From Ferrimonas marina (GTDB lineage Bacteria > Pseudomonadota > Gammaproteobacteria > Enterobacterales > Shewanellaceae), in the NCBI RefSeq assembly GCF_900129905.1, contig NZ_FQXG01000008.1, positions 136,152 through 200,151 of the forward strand: a stretch of DNA of 64,000 nt, read 5' to 3'. Shown here in pieces: positions 42,930 through 51,960 of this stretch; within the stretch, counting starts at the first letter, position 1; each line of letters opens with the position of its first letter. Position numbers and translations under genes: made by a program. Under the pieces are notes generated by a model. That model searched no databases, was not told the DNA's origin, and was given only the letters and a program-made list of their open reading frames with translations.

Positions 42930-45149
42930 TCAGTTTCCGTGAATTTCCAGGATCTGTTCCGGTTTGTGACAGGTGGCACAACTCTCGGCGGAGCGGGTTT
43001 GCACATCCAGCTGATCGCTGCCATCCAGTACCGCGCCGTAGCCCTGCATATGGTTCACCGCGGTCTCATCCAGGTGGCCGAAGTGACAGCTTAGGCAAGC
43101 CCCGGCATCGGAGGAGACAAACACCGGGGTGCCGTCGCTCTTGCTGGTGGGGTACTGCCAGACCCGGTCTGGGGCACGGCCCAGCTCAAAGCCTTCAGCG
43201 GTGTGGCAGGTGAGGCAGTCGGTCTTCATCACGGTACCGGACTGAACGCCGCCGTACTTGAGGTAGTGGCCGGTGGCCTTGTGACCCTTCCAGGCGAAGC
43301 TGGTGGCACCGAAGTTCGGCGCCTCGGCACTGCCGTAGTTCTTCACGCTCTTGTCGCTGGTGTGGCAGGACTGGCAGTTGACGCCGTTGGAGTCGTGGTA
43401 GAACTCGGCACCGTGGCAGTCGTGGCAGGTCTGGGTGTCGAGGATGGGGCGACGCTCAGCCACTTCGGTCTCGGCATCCACACCATCACTCCAGACAAAG
43501 CGCAGCGGTTCATCCTGGATGTAGGCGGGGTAGGCGGCGGGGTCGTTACCGCTCTCGGCGTCGTAGCAGCTCATGGGGACGATCTCTGGTCGTCCGTAAC
43601 CGCCCTGGCTGAAGCAGGTCTTGATCACCGGCAACAGTTCGACGGTCTTGCCGTTGAGATCCGGCAGAACAATGCTGCTGGCGTTGACGCTGAAGGTGTG
43701 GCTGGCCTCATCGTAGTCATGCACCATGATGTCCTGGCGGCGATCGCTGTACTTGATCCCCTCCTGGTAGGCCGGGTAATCCTGCTCGATGTCCCAGGAA
43801 ACCACCACATAGGGCTTGGAGTAGCCCTCTTTGTAGATGCGGTCCTTCTCCACCGGGTTACCGGCTTCGTCCAGTACCTTCAGATCGAAGCTCAGCACGC
43901 CATCGGTGATGGCGATGTTGCTGAACTGGGTGCTGTACTGCTCCGCCATACGGTAAGGCGCGGTGGCATCGCCATGGGCCTCGATGGCACCCCGGGCGTA
44001 ACCTTCGACGTTGTGGCAGCTGGTGCAGTTGTCGTAGACCTGGCCGGGCTTGGAGCCGTGGGGCACGTCGGTGTGACAACCCACACAGGCCAGCGGGTTC
44101 TGATCGGCCTGCCACAGGTCGGCATCCGCCGGGGCGCCTTCACCGGTGACGTGACAGGCGCTGCAGTCGGCCATGGGTTTTTGCGGGTACATCACCTGGC
44201 CGTAATCGTGCACGCCACCGCCGTAGCCGATCACCTTGTATGGTGCGGACATTACGCCGGTTTCGCTGTCTGCGCTGGTGCTGTGACGATCCTGGCCTTT
44301 ATGGATGGCGTGAACCATGTAGGTCCAGTCCACCAGGTTGCCGCTTTCCGGGTCTCCGCTGGTTTGGGTGTGGCAGGAGGCGCAGTTTTCCAGGTCCAGT
44401 CGACGGCCACCGTGCAAAGCCAGGCTGTCTGGCTGGTGACAGGCGTAACAGGCCTCGATGCGAACCACGTCGCGAGAGGCAATCCCGTCGATGGCACCGC
44501 TGCTGGGCTGCCAGTCGTAATGGGCGTTGGCCGCGTAGCTACCCTGCTGCAGTTCGATGGTGACGCGGTGGGTGAGATCGCCATCGTAGCTCACCGCCAC
44601 CGGCTCGGTGACGTTATCCAGGTTCACCTGGTAGCGATAGGCATAAGTGCCATCGCCATTATCGGTGAGACAATCCTCGCAGTTGGCGGCCGCTTCCACC
44701 TGCGCTTGCAGGAAGGACTCCACCGGAGCCAGGTCGGGATCGTCCGCCGGGACCCAATCGGGATTTTGAGCCACATCGGCATTGAGATAGGCCACCCACT
44801 GCAGGCCATAATCGATCTCTACCGCGTTCTCGCCTTCGCCCTCGGTGATGACCACCGGGGCCAGTTGGGCAACACCAAAGCGCAGATCGTGGTCTTTGCT
44901 TAGGCCATACACCGCCACACCCCGGGCGTCTTCGGCACTGAAGGTCAGGTTGAGTTCGCCCCCTTCCACCGTTGCGGTCTGGATGCTCAGGCCAACGCTG
45001 CTGGCTTCATCGATATGGATGCCGACGGGACCGGGTTGGCCGTCTTCACCATCTTGACCATCATCGCCGTCGCTGCAGCCAGTGAGGGCGAGGGAGACCA
45101 GACTGACCGAGGCCAGCAGTCGCCAATGGTTACGTGTTGTTTTCATCAT
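42930..45149 (-). CDS. omcA: Surface decaheme lipoprotein cytochrome OmcA
   Basis: 739 residues (S. oneidensis OmcA is 735) with lipobox LTGC, a collagen-like run CSDGDDGQDGEDGQPG and ten haem motifs: CYACH, CASCH, CSACH, CVGCH, CTSCH, then CHDCH, CQSCH, CLTCH, CLSCH, CATCH. The domain-III cysteine pair is CX15C (CFSQGGYGRPEIVPMSC), the spacing I recall for OmcA. A further cysteine pair (NCEDC) lies near residue 135. It would act as a terminal reductase at the surface, with or without MtrC. It has its own FNR box and terminator. Confidence 0.87.
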   Translation of the reverse strand: MMKTTRNHWRLLASVSLVSLALTGCSDGDDGQDGEDGQPGPVGIHIDEASSVGLSIQTATVEGGELNLTFSAEDARGVAVYGLSKDHDLRFGVAQLAPVVITEGEGENAVEIDYGLQWVAYLNADVAQNPDWVPADDPDLAPVESFLQAQVEAAANCEDCLTDNGDGTYAYRYQVNLDNVTEPVAVSYDGDLTHRVTIELQQGSYAANAHYDWQPSSGAIDGIASRDVVRIEACYACHQPDSLALHGGRRLDLENCASCHTQTSGDPESGNLVDWTYMVHAIHKGQDRHSTSADSETGVMSAPYKVIGYGGGVHDYGQVMYPQKPMADCSACHVTGEGAPADADLWQADQNPLACVGCHTDVPHGSKPGQVYDNCTSCHNVEGYARGAIEAHGDATAPYRMAEQYSTQFSNIAITDGVLSFDLKVLDEAGNPVEKDRIYKEGYSKPYVVVSWDIEQDYPAYQEGIKYSDRRQDIMVHDYDEASHTFSVNASSIVLPDLNGKTVELLPVIKTCFSQGGYGRPEIVPMSCYDAESGNDPAAYPAYIQDEPLRFVWSDGVDAETEVAERRPILDTQTCHDCHGAEFYHDSNGVNCQSCHTSDKSVKNYGSAEAPNFGATSFAWKGHKATGHYLKYGGVQSGTVMKTDCLTCHTAEGFELGRAPDRVWQYPTSKSDGTPVFVSSDAGACLSCHFGHLDETAVNHMQGYGAVLDGSDQLDVQTRSAESCATCHKPEQILEIHGN

Positions 45150-45278
45150 TCATCCCCTGCAATTGAGACTTTGTTGTTGTGATGTTTTCGAAAAATGAAA
45201 ATTCTCAGTTGTGGCCGCAGTGTAGGGTCATGTTCTGATAAAAAGTGTGATCGCTGTGGGGGTTGCGGCGGTGGGGAA

Positions 45279-45292
45279 TTGATGCAGATCAA
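45279..45292. promoter_or_regulatory. FNR (EtrA) box upstream of omcA
   Basis: TTGATGCAGATCAA is a perfect match to TTGAT-N4-ATCAA, 130 bases before the omcA ATG and after the terminator of the upstream unit. It suggests activation under anoxia by FNR/EtrA. Confidence 0.8.
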
Positions 45293-45328
45293 TCAAAGGT
45301 GAGGATGAGTCATTTCTGACTCAGGGCA

Positions 45329-45357
45329 AAAAGAATGGGGCTCCGAGGAGCCCCATT
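45329..45357 (-). terminator. Terminator after undA-like gene
   Basis: Stem AATGGGGCTCC/GGAGCCCCATT with a two-base gap at the loop; on the minus strand followed by CTTTTTG. It ends the mtrDEF-undA unit. Confidence 0.88.
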
Positions 45358-45375
45358 GGGTTGCATTACCTTGGC

Positions 45376-47820
45376 CTATTCCATTAGGCCGTGAGCGGCG
45401 TCGTAGCCTGAGCTGCGACCGGCGCTGTGACAGGTGGCGCAGGTTTCAGCGTTACCGCCGGCGGCGTACTCGCCCATCGTGCCTTCGTAAACACCGCCGT
45501 TGGCACGGAAGTGACTTACCGCAGATGGATTGGCTGCCTCAGTCGTGGCGTGACAGGCCGCACAGGCTGCGACTGTGGGGCTGTACTCCACCTCGCCAAT
45601 CAGGGTGGGCGGTTTGGCGGCGGTGCTGCCAAGGTCCAGCTGCCCCACCTCGTGACAGGCATAGCAGTTAGCCGGCGTATCCGGGTAGGTGATCTCCAGA
45701 TCCGTGGTACGGCGCTCGGAGCGGGTACCGGCATGGATCTCGTGGATCATTACCTTGAAGTCAAAGCCGCGTTCAAACGGTTTGTTGGAGTGTGCCGAAC
45801 CGTGCGGGTTGTGGCAGGACACGCAGCTGCCGTCGGTCAGGAAGACCGCCGTGTTGGGGGTACCCGCATGGCAGGAGCCACAAGCACTGTTGGGCGGGTA
45901 GGTTTCATCGCCACGGGTGCCGACATGGGAGCTGGAGAAATCCGCCTGCTCGGCGTGACAGTTAACACAGCCCATCTCCAGGGCAACCAGCTGACGCATG
46001 GTCACATCACTGCCATCGACGGAGAAGCTGGCCTTGTTGCCCGCTACGACCGCTTCAATCACCCGAGTCTCTGCGTTGTCGCAGGCCACCGGCACCAGGG
46101 TACTGGTGTCCATATTGACCACGGAGGCGCTGGCACAAACGAACAGCTTGCCATCCAGGAAGCCTTGACCTGTGGTGTTAAACAGATCGTGCACCAGGGG
46201 ATCGATGCCGCTGACGGTATAGGTGATTCCACCTTCGCCAGCCACCGAGGTCACCACGCTGTCAGCCATGTTGGCCGTCTTCAGATCAAAGGAGATGCGC
46301 GACTTATGGCGTCCGAACGGGCTGCCCAGATCGTCTGCCCGTACGCCACCCATATCGTACTCAGTGCCATCGAAAGCGGCGGCGTTGACCCAGAAGGACT
46401 TGACGTTGGGATCCATCTCAGGGGCCATCTCACCGGCCCAGGTCAGGGTGAAAGTGAGGGTGCCCAAGGCGGGATCGTAGGTGCCGTTACCCAACTCATA
46501 GCTGTAGCTGGTTCGGGCATTCTCGGTCGCCATGTCTTTGGCAGAGTGATAGATGGCGGAGGCCATCAGGTTGGTATCGTCGGCGTGGCAGCCGGCACAG
46601 TTGCCTTCCACCCACGGGGTGAAGCTGTCGGCGTGGAACAGACCACGAGCGGTGCCATCCCAGTCCGCCGGGGCAAACTTCTCGTGGCAGCTCAGACAGG
46701 CCTCCTGGCGGTGGAAGTACCAGTTGGTGGCCTGGGCCGGGGCGTCCTCGCCCTCCAGGTGACAGACACTACAGTCGTTGCCGTTGGCCGGGAAGGTGAC
46801 TTCGCGATAATCCTGACCATTGCCACCGAAGCCGATCATAAAGTACTCAGCCTTGTGGATCTGGTGCAGCATGGAGCCGAAGTCCACGGTGGCACCGGTT
46901 TCCGGATCGCCGGAGTAGGTGGTGTGACAGACGGTACAGTTCTCCAGGGCGAAGCGGGCGCCGCCGTGGAGGATCAGCGGGTGGGCTGCATCGTTGGTGT
47001 AGTCGTTACTGTGACAACGCAGACAGGCCTCTTCCAGTACCACCATCTCGCGGGTTTGATCGGCGCTGGCCATCTCGCCGGTGGCGGGGATGAAGTCATA
47101 GAAGGCGTTGACCAGAGCGCTGTCGCCGCGGAAGCGTCGCAGCTCCATGGTGATGCGGTGGGTCAGGTTCTCATCGTAGGTGGTGTCGATCCCCTCAACC
47201 ACGGGGTAATCCGCCAGGGCCATGGGGAAGGTGTAGCGGTACTCACCATTACCGATGGCTTCCAAACAGGCGATGGCCGGCTGGCCGTCGCCGTTCTCAT
47301 CCATACCACAGCCGGTTTCGATGCCGGCCTGTATCTGGGTACCCTTGAACTGGTCCCAGTTCTCCGGGAAGTCATCACCTACATTGACCTCACCAGGCTC
47401 CACCAGATTATTGATGTAGCTGGTCCATTGATCGGATTTGGTGCCCTTGAACTGGGTTGGGTCGTTCTCCGGCACCGTGGTGCCCGGCAATGGGCGGCTG
47501 CGTTTTTGCAGCGGTGCCAGCTTGGCGATCCCCATACCGAGGCGGTCCAGTTCGGCGTAGCTTTCCAGGCCGGCCACGGCGATGCCGTTGGCGGTGGTCA
47601 GCAGGAAGGTGACGCTGGCGGTGCCATCGGTGACCTCGGCGCCGGTAAATTCGGCCTGCAGTGAGGTGGCATCGGCGATGTTGACGTTAACCTCACCCGG
47701 TGGGCCCTGTTCACCATCCTCGCCGTCGTCACCGTCGCCGGGACACCCGCTCAAGGCCAGGGTGGCGGTCCCTGCCAGCAGCAGGGTTCGCCAGGCTTTG
47801 TGCTGTCTCAGGTTGCTCAT
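45376..47820 (-). CDS. undA: Surface undecaheme (11-haem) lipoprotein cytochrome, UndA-like
   Basis: 814 residues with lipobox LSGC and a collagen-like run. It has eleven CxxCH motifs, five in the first group (CLRCH, CTVCH, CSVCH, CLSCH, CAGCH) and six in the second (CVNCH, CGSCH, CVSCH, CYACH, CAACH, CATCH). The domain-III cysteine pair is CX17C (CASASVVNMDTSTLVPVAC). Eleven haems and CX17C both match what I recall of Shewanella UndA. It follows mtrF by 53 bases with no terminator between. The start at 47820 (AGGAC 8 bases upstream) gives a normal signal peptide; an ATG 13 codons earlier is possible. Confidence 0.88.
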   Translation of the reverse strand: MSNLRQHKAWRTLLLAGTATLALSGCPGDGDDGEDGEQGPPGEVNVNIADATSLQAEFTGAEVTDGTASVTFLLTTANGIAVAGLESYAELDRLGMGIAKLAPLQKRSRPLPGTTVPENDPTQFKGTKSDQWTSYINNLVEPGEVNVGDDFPENWDQFKGTQIQAGIETGCGMDENGDGQPAIACLEAIGNGEYRYTFPMALADYPVVEGIDTTYDENLTHRITMELRRFRGDSALVNAFYDFIPATGEMASADQTREMVVLEEACLRCHSNDYTNDAAHPLILHGGARFALENCTVCHTTYSGDPETGATVDFGSMLHQIHKAEYFMIGFGGNGQDYREVTFPANGNDCSVCHLEGEDAPAQATNWYFHRQEACLSCHEKFAPADWDGTARGLFHADSFTPWVEGNCAGCHADDTNLMASAIYHSAKDMATENARTSYSYELGNGTYDPALGTLTFTLTWAGEMAPEMDPNVKSFWVNAAAFDGTEYDMGGVRADDLGSPFGRHKSRISFDLKTANMADSVVTSVAGEGGITYTVSGIDPLVHDLFNTTGQGFLDGKLFVCASASVVNMDTSTLVPVACDNAETRVIEAVVAGNKASFSVDGSDVTMRQLVALEMGCVNCHAEQADFSSSHVGTRGDETYPPNSACGSCHAGTPNTAVFLTDGSCVSCHNPHGSAHSNKPFERGFDFKVMIHEIHAGTRSERRTTDLEITYPDTPANCYACHEVGQLDLGSTAAKPPTLIGEVEYSPTVAACAACHATTEAANPSAVSHFRANGGVYEGTMGEYAAGGNAETCATCHSAGRSSGYDAAHGLME

Positions 47821-47873
47821 AACATTGTCCTGCTGTGCGTTATCGATTTTGTGGCTCATGCTCCCTTGCCTCC

Positions 47874-49829
47874 CTACTGCGCCGGCGCCAGGCCATGTAC
47901 CACGGCGGTATCAGCGCTGCGGCCCGGGCCGTGGCAGACCTCACAGGTCTCGCCGGTGGCCATCTCCAGGCTGACGCCGAAGCTGCCGCCGTTCTGGGTC
48001 ATATGGGTTTGTGCTCCGCTGCTGCTGTGACAGACCGAACAGGTGGCGGAGGTGACGCTGGTAAAGGTGCCATCGCTCAGTGCCATCGGCGGCACGGTGG
48101 CGAGGATCGGCAGGGCAAAGCTGTCACTGCCATCTTGCTGGATGTGGCACTGGCGACAGTCGCTGGCCGGTGCCGGATAGACCAGATCCACATAGGACTC
48201 GCGCTGGGCGGTATGAATGGCGTGCACCATGTGGGAGTAGTTGGCGTTGGTGGCCGCCGGGTTGGCGGCGGTGGCGTCTGCCTGCATCTGGGCGTTGTGA
48301 CAGAGCTGGCACTGCTGGGCCAGTTCGTTGCGATTGCCGCCGTGGAAGGCCAGCTGCTGGTCGCCGTGGCAGGTGCCGCAGGTTTCGTTGTCCACCACGG
48401 CACGGCGGGCATTGGCATCGCCCAGCTCGGTGGCGGTGAAGAACTGGGTCTTGCCCTTGATAGCGACAGCCGTAGCAGCGGCGTTTTCACAGCTCATCAG
48501 CATGTTGTCCAGTACACATACCTTGCCCTGAATGGCTGCGCCACCACCGTCCATCTCGCTACCCGGGGTAACGACCAGCCCCTCGATGGTGTAGAGGAAC
48601 AGGCCCGGGCCGGGGGACTCGGTGGGGGTCACGTCGGTGACGCGGATGTTGGCGGCACTGGTGGTGGTGTAATCAAAGCTGGTGCCCCAGTTGGCGTAGA
48701 CCCGAAGGTCGCTCAGGAAGGGCAGGGTCTCCGGGCTTTCATAGGCTTCGCCGGTGACCGGGTTAGTCACGGAGAGCACCACGAACAGGCTACCGGCGGT
48801 GAGGTCCGGGGTGATCGACTCGATGGTGACATCAAACTGGGCCAGGGCCTCGGCCTGACCGGTCATCAGGTGGACGCTGCGGGTCCAGTCCGGGTTATGA
48901 CAGGCGGCACAGTTGCTGTTGTCCGCCTGGGCCGGGTGGCCTTGGCCAGAGACGAAATCAATGGCGGTGTGACAGGTACCACAGGCGATCTGACTGGGGT
49001 TGTTTTGCCAGTTCAGCGCATCTGCCAGCGGCTCCTCTTGGGCGTGACAGCTTTCACAGTTGGTGAACTGGGCCAGGCCACTTTCGGCGTGGAATCGGTG
49101 CGACAGGCCGGTCATCACGTTTTCAGGATTGGAGATGCGGTTGTCGGCGTGGCAGATCACACAGGTTTCCATCTCGGTGTAGTTGCCGCCGTGACGGACG
49201 GTAGAGATGTCGGTATGGCAGGCATTACAGGCGGCGGTTTCCACCATGTCGCGGCTGTAGGGCAGGGCATCGCTGCCGTCGCCGGTGAAGTCGACATGCT
49301 GGTTAACCACCGGCGGGATCACCTCATTGCCGGGGATGGCATCCCCGCCCACCTTAACCACCACCCGTTGGGTGGCGTTGGCATCAAAGGTGACGCCTTC
49401 GGCCGATGTGACTGTAGCGGCGGTAACGTAGCGATAGAAGCCGTTGCGCAGGTCTTCCCATTCACCGAGGCATTCGGCGCTGAGCCGGCAGGTTTCCGAG
49501 GCCAGGAAGCGCCATTCCGTGGAGTTACCCGCACCAGTGAAGCCCGCTGGCAGCAGCTGGGCGGCCAGGATGGTGGCACTTTGCAGGCCGATAACGCCCT
49601 CACCAGATTGGTTGGTGACCAGGAACTCCACCGAGATCTGACCGGACTCGGTATAGCCTGTGTTTTGCATCTCGATGTTCAGTTCGGTGATCTCCAGCGC
49701 CGGAGGCGGGGTCTCCGGACCGGGTTCTCCTGGGGCGCCATCGTCGCCGTCATTACAGGCGCTGAGGGCCAGCAGAGCCATCGCCAGCAGACCGGCGCGT
49801 CCTTTCCAGTTGTTGTTTGCGTGGGTCAT
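47874..49829 (-). CDS. mtrF: Surface decaheme lipoprotein cytochrome MtrF
   Basis: 651 residues (S. oneidensis MtrF is about 640) with lipobox LSAC, a short collagen-like run and ten haem motifs: CNACH, CVICH, CESCH, CGTCH, CAACH, then CGTCH, CQLCH, CRQCH, CSVCH, CEVCH. The first domain (EITELNIEMQNTGY, FLVTNQSGEGVIGL) is MtrC/MtrF-like. The cysteine pair is CX8C (CVLDNMLMSC), as in MtrF and MtrC. It is the third gene of mtrDEF. AGGAGAGAG precedes the ATG. Confidence 0.9.
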   Translation of the reverse strand: MTHANNNWKGRAGLLAMALLALSACNDGDDGAPGEPGPETPPPALEITELNIEMQNTGYTESGQISVEFLVTNQSGEGVIGLQSATILAAQLLPAGFTGAGNSTEWRFLASETCRLSAECLGEWEDLRNGFYRYVTAATVTSAEGVTFDANATQRVVVKVGGDAIPGNEVIPPVVNQHVDFTGDGSDALPYSRDMVETAACNACHTDISTVRHGGNYTEMETCVICHADNRISNPENVMTGLSHRFHAESGLAQFTNCESCHAQEEPLADALNWQNNPSQIACGTCHTAIDFVSGQGHPAQADNSNCAACHNPDWTRSVHLMTGQAEALAQFDVTIESITPDLTAGSLFVVLSVTNPVTGEAYESPETLPFLSDLRVYANWGTSFDYTTTSAANIRVTDVTPTESPGPGLFLYTIEGLVVTPGSEMDGGGAAIQGKVCVLDNMLMSCENAAATAVAIKGKTQFFTATELGDANARRAVVDNETCGTCHGDQQLAFHGGNRNELAQQCQLCHNAQMQADATAANPAATNANYSHMVHAIHTAQRESYVDLVYPAPASDCRQCHIQQDGSDSFALPILATVPPMALSDGTFTSVTSATCSVCHSSSGAQTHMTQNGGSFGVSLEMATGETCEVCHGPGRSADTAVVHGLAPAQ

Positions 49830-49872
49830 TGCTCTCTCTCCTGCCGGTACGGGCGGGCGTGGATCCGGTCGT

Positions 49873-51951
49873 TCAGAAGTCATGTCGGTAACTTACCCCG
49901 ATGCGGTAGTCGCTGTAGTCGTGGGAGAAATCGGGGAAGAACAGAACGTTCCCTATGCTGTCCGCTTCCAGTCCGTGGTACAGGTAATCGCTGTCGTCGT
50001 ACTTCTGCATCAACAGGTCTAGCTGCACGCTGGATTGCTCACTCAGTTGGTAGCGGGCGTATATATCGACGGTGGTGCGGCTGGCGCTGACATCGCCGTA
50101 GCGGCCGGTCAGGCCCTGCTCAAGTTGTGTCAGGCCATCGCTGTCGGCGTAGACCGCGTCCAGGCCCACGCTGAGGGCATCGAACAACCCGGTGTATTCG
50201 CCACCGATGCCAATGCTCTGGGCTTCGTCGTCTTGCAGCGCTCGCCAGGTGGAGCTGAAGTTACTGCCATCCAGCCGGGTCTTGGTGCGGTAGTCGTTGT
50301 AGAAAAAGTAGAGGTTGTAGTCTTCCTGGAACCAACCGACGTCGAAGTTGTAGCCACTGCGGGTGACCTCATCCAATCCGATCTGGTCGTCGTAGTCCTC
50401 CTCCATTCCCTCGAGGGTCAGGGCAAGAGTGAGGGCCTCCAGTGGACGATACTGGAACACGATCTTTCCTTCGGCCCGGTCCCGGTCCGCCAGGTGGTAC
50501 TGGCGCAGTGCCGGGTTGCTGGTGCCGTTGGCATCTACCGGGTCCAGGTAGTTGTCGGCCTCGCGGTTCTCCCCGGCCAGCTCGAGCCAGATCTGCAGTT
50601 TCTGCCAACGCTTGAAGCGCAACTTACCCCAGTAACGGTGGGTGTCGGCGCTATCGACCCGCTGATTCTCCCAATCCTCGGTGCGGTAGCGGTAGCCAAG
50701 CTCGCCGCTGAAGCCGCTGGTAAAGCGGTAGTTGAACTTGGCTTCCAGGTCCTGGCGTTCATGACTGGGGTAATAAGGCAGGCGATCCGCTGCCGGTACG
50801 CTGTCGGTATTGATTTGGGGATAAAACCAGTTGGGGCTGTCGTAGTCCCGGTCCTGGTAGCCGTATTGCAGCTGCAGTGCGCCCTTGCGACCGACCTTGA
50901 GGCGATAGCGCAGATCCGCATCGATGCGATCGACCTTGAGATCGGCACTGCTGCCGGGCAGCTCGGGGCTGGGGCCGTTAATGGTGGCCGGCAACAGCGC
51001 CGCGTCCTGCTTGTGGCGTCCATACACGATCTGGCCACTGACCACATGGATGCCCCGGGCCCAACTGCCACGCAGGTGGAACTGGTCGGCGTCGTTATCC
51101 GGTGCCACCGATTGCAGAGCGGCGGTGGCGCTGCCGAAGGTAGCGGTGTAGGGGTTTTGCCAATAGAGCGAATCCACGTCGTTGCGGTAGCGGCTGCCCA
51201 GGTAACCAAAGTCCAGTTGCCATGGGCCACCGGCCACATCCAGGCCGACGACGAAGTCGGTGGTGCGGTCTTCCACCCGCAGGGGCAAGGCCACTGAGTT
51301 GGTGATCAAGCTGCTGCTGGCCCGTTTGCGCCCGCGCCGCTGGGTCTGCTCTATCCCGGCATAGGTACGGATGTTGTTGAAGTACTTATCCAGGTTCAGT
51401 GACAGCAGGTCTCGCTTTATCTTCAGATCCACCGGTGACAACGCATCATCGAGTCCGGTCATGGCACTGGTGGTGGCGCCATTGACCCAATCGTTGCCCA
51501 GGGTGAAGCGGTTGTCATTAATAAGGAAGGGGCTGAGTACCGTGGCATCCCACTTGGCCAGCCCCCGGTAGCCCAGGCGGGCAGAGAAGTCGCCGGCACG
51601 GCCACCGCTGGCATGGGCTTCCGCCACATCCAGGCCCAGATCCGAGGCGTTGAACAGCCAGCGAATGTCGTTGCTGCTCCAGTGGGAGATGTCGGCACCG
51701 GCGCGCAGCGACAGGCCGTCGCGGTCGGTACCCAGGGTGTTGGCGGAATGGATATCTTCGATGTCTGCGTTCACGGCGCCGACTTCAAAGTGGCCGCTGG
51801 TACCCTCGGCAGGCTTACACTGCTTGCACTCCCAGTTCTCCACCGCCACCTTGTCCCGGTTGGCGTTCTCCAATGAGAAATCGATCGCCAGCAGCGGTGG
51901 GCTGAGCAGCAGGCTTAGGGCAGAGACAGTAAGGCGTTTGGTCGTCTTCAT
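49873..51951 (-). CDS. mtrE: Outer-membrane beta-barrel MtrE (MtrB/PioB family)
   Basis: 692 residues with a signal peptide ending PPLLA, the N-terminal CxxC pair C42 and C45 (WECKQC), and an array of amphipathic strands ending GVSYRHDF, with a terminal phenylalanine as expected for barrel insertion. It is paralogous to the 35111-37111 barrel and sits between the mtrA-like and mtrC-like genes of this operon, which matches mtrD-mtrE-mtrF. It would form a second conduit with MtrD and MtrF. Confidence 0.92.
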   Translation of the reverse strand: MKTTKRLTVSALSLLLSPPLLAIDFSLENANRDKVAVENWECKQCKPAEGTSGHFEVGAVNADIEDIHSANTLGTDRDGLSLRAGADISHWSSNDIRWLFNASDLGLDVAEAHASGGRAGDFSARLGYRGLAKWDATVLSPFLINDNRFTLGNDWVNGATTSAMTGLDDALSPVDLKIKRDLLSLNLDKYFNNIRTYAGIEQTQRRGRKRASSSLITNSVALPLRVEDRTTDFVVGLDVAGGPWQLDFGYLGSRYRNDVDSLYWQNPYTATFGSATAALQSVAPDNDADQFHLRGSWARGIHVVSGQIVYGRHKQDAALLPATINGPSPELPGSSADLKVDRIDADLRYRLKVGRKGALQLQYGYQDRDYDSPNWFYPQINTDSVPAADRLPYYPSHERQDLEAKFNYRFTSGFSGELGYRYRTEDWENQRVDSADTHRYWGKLRFKRWQKLQIWLELAGENREADNYLDPVDANGTSNPALRQYHLADRDRAEGKIVFQYRPLEALTLALTLEGMEEDYDDQIGLDEVTRSGYNFDVGWFQEDYNLYFFYNDYRTKTRLDGSNFSSTWRALQDDEAQSIGIGGEYTGLFDALSVGLDAVYADSDGLTQLEQGLTGRYGDVSASRTTVDIYARYQLSEQSSVQLDLLMQKYDDSDYLYHGLEADSIGNVLFFPDFSHDYSDYRIGVSYRHDF

Positions 51952-51960
51952 AGGGCCGTC

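Noticed and set aside
35144-50090. Very long open frames on the plus strand opposite the cytochrome genes (650-760 codons at 35144, 37975, 40427, 45427 and 47835)
   Set aside because: They are antisense shadows of genes with clear haem motifs, caused by high GC and biased codons. Their translations have no recognisable domain and no ribosome sites.
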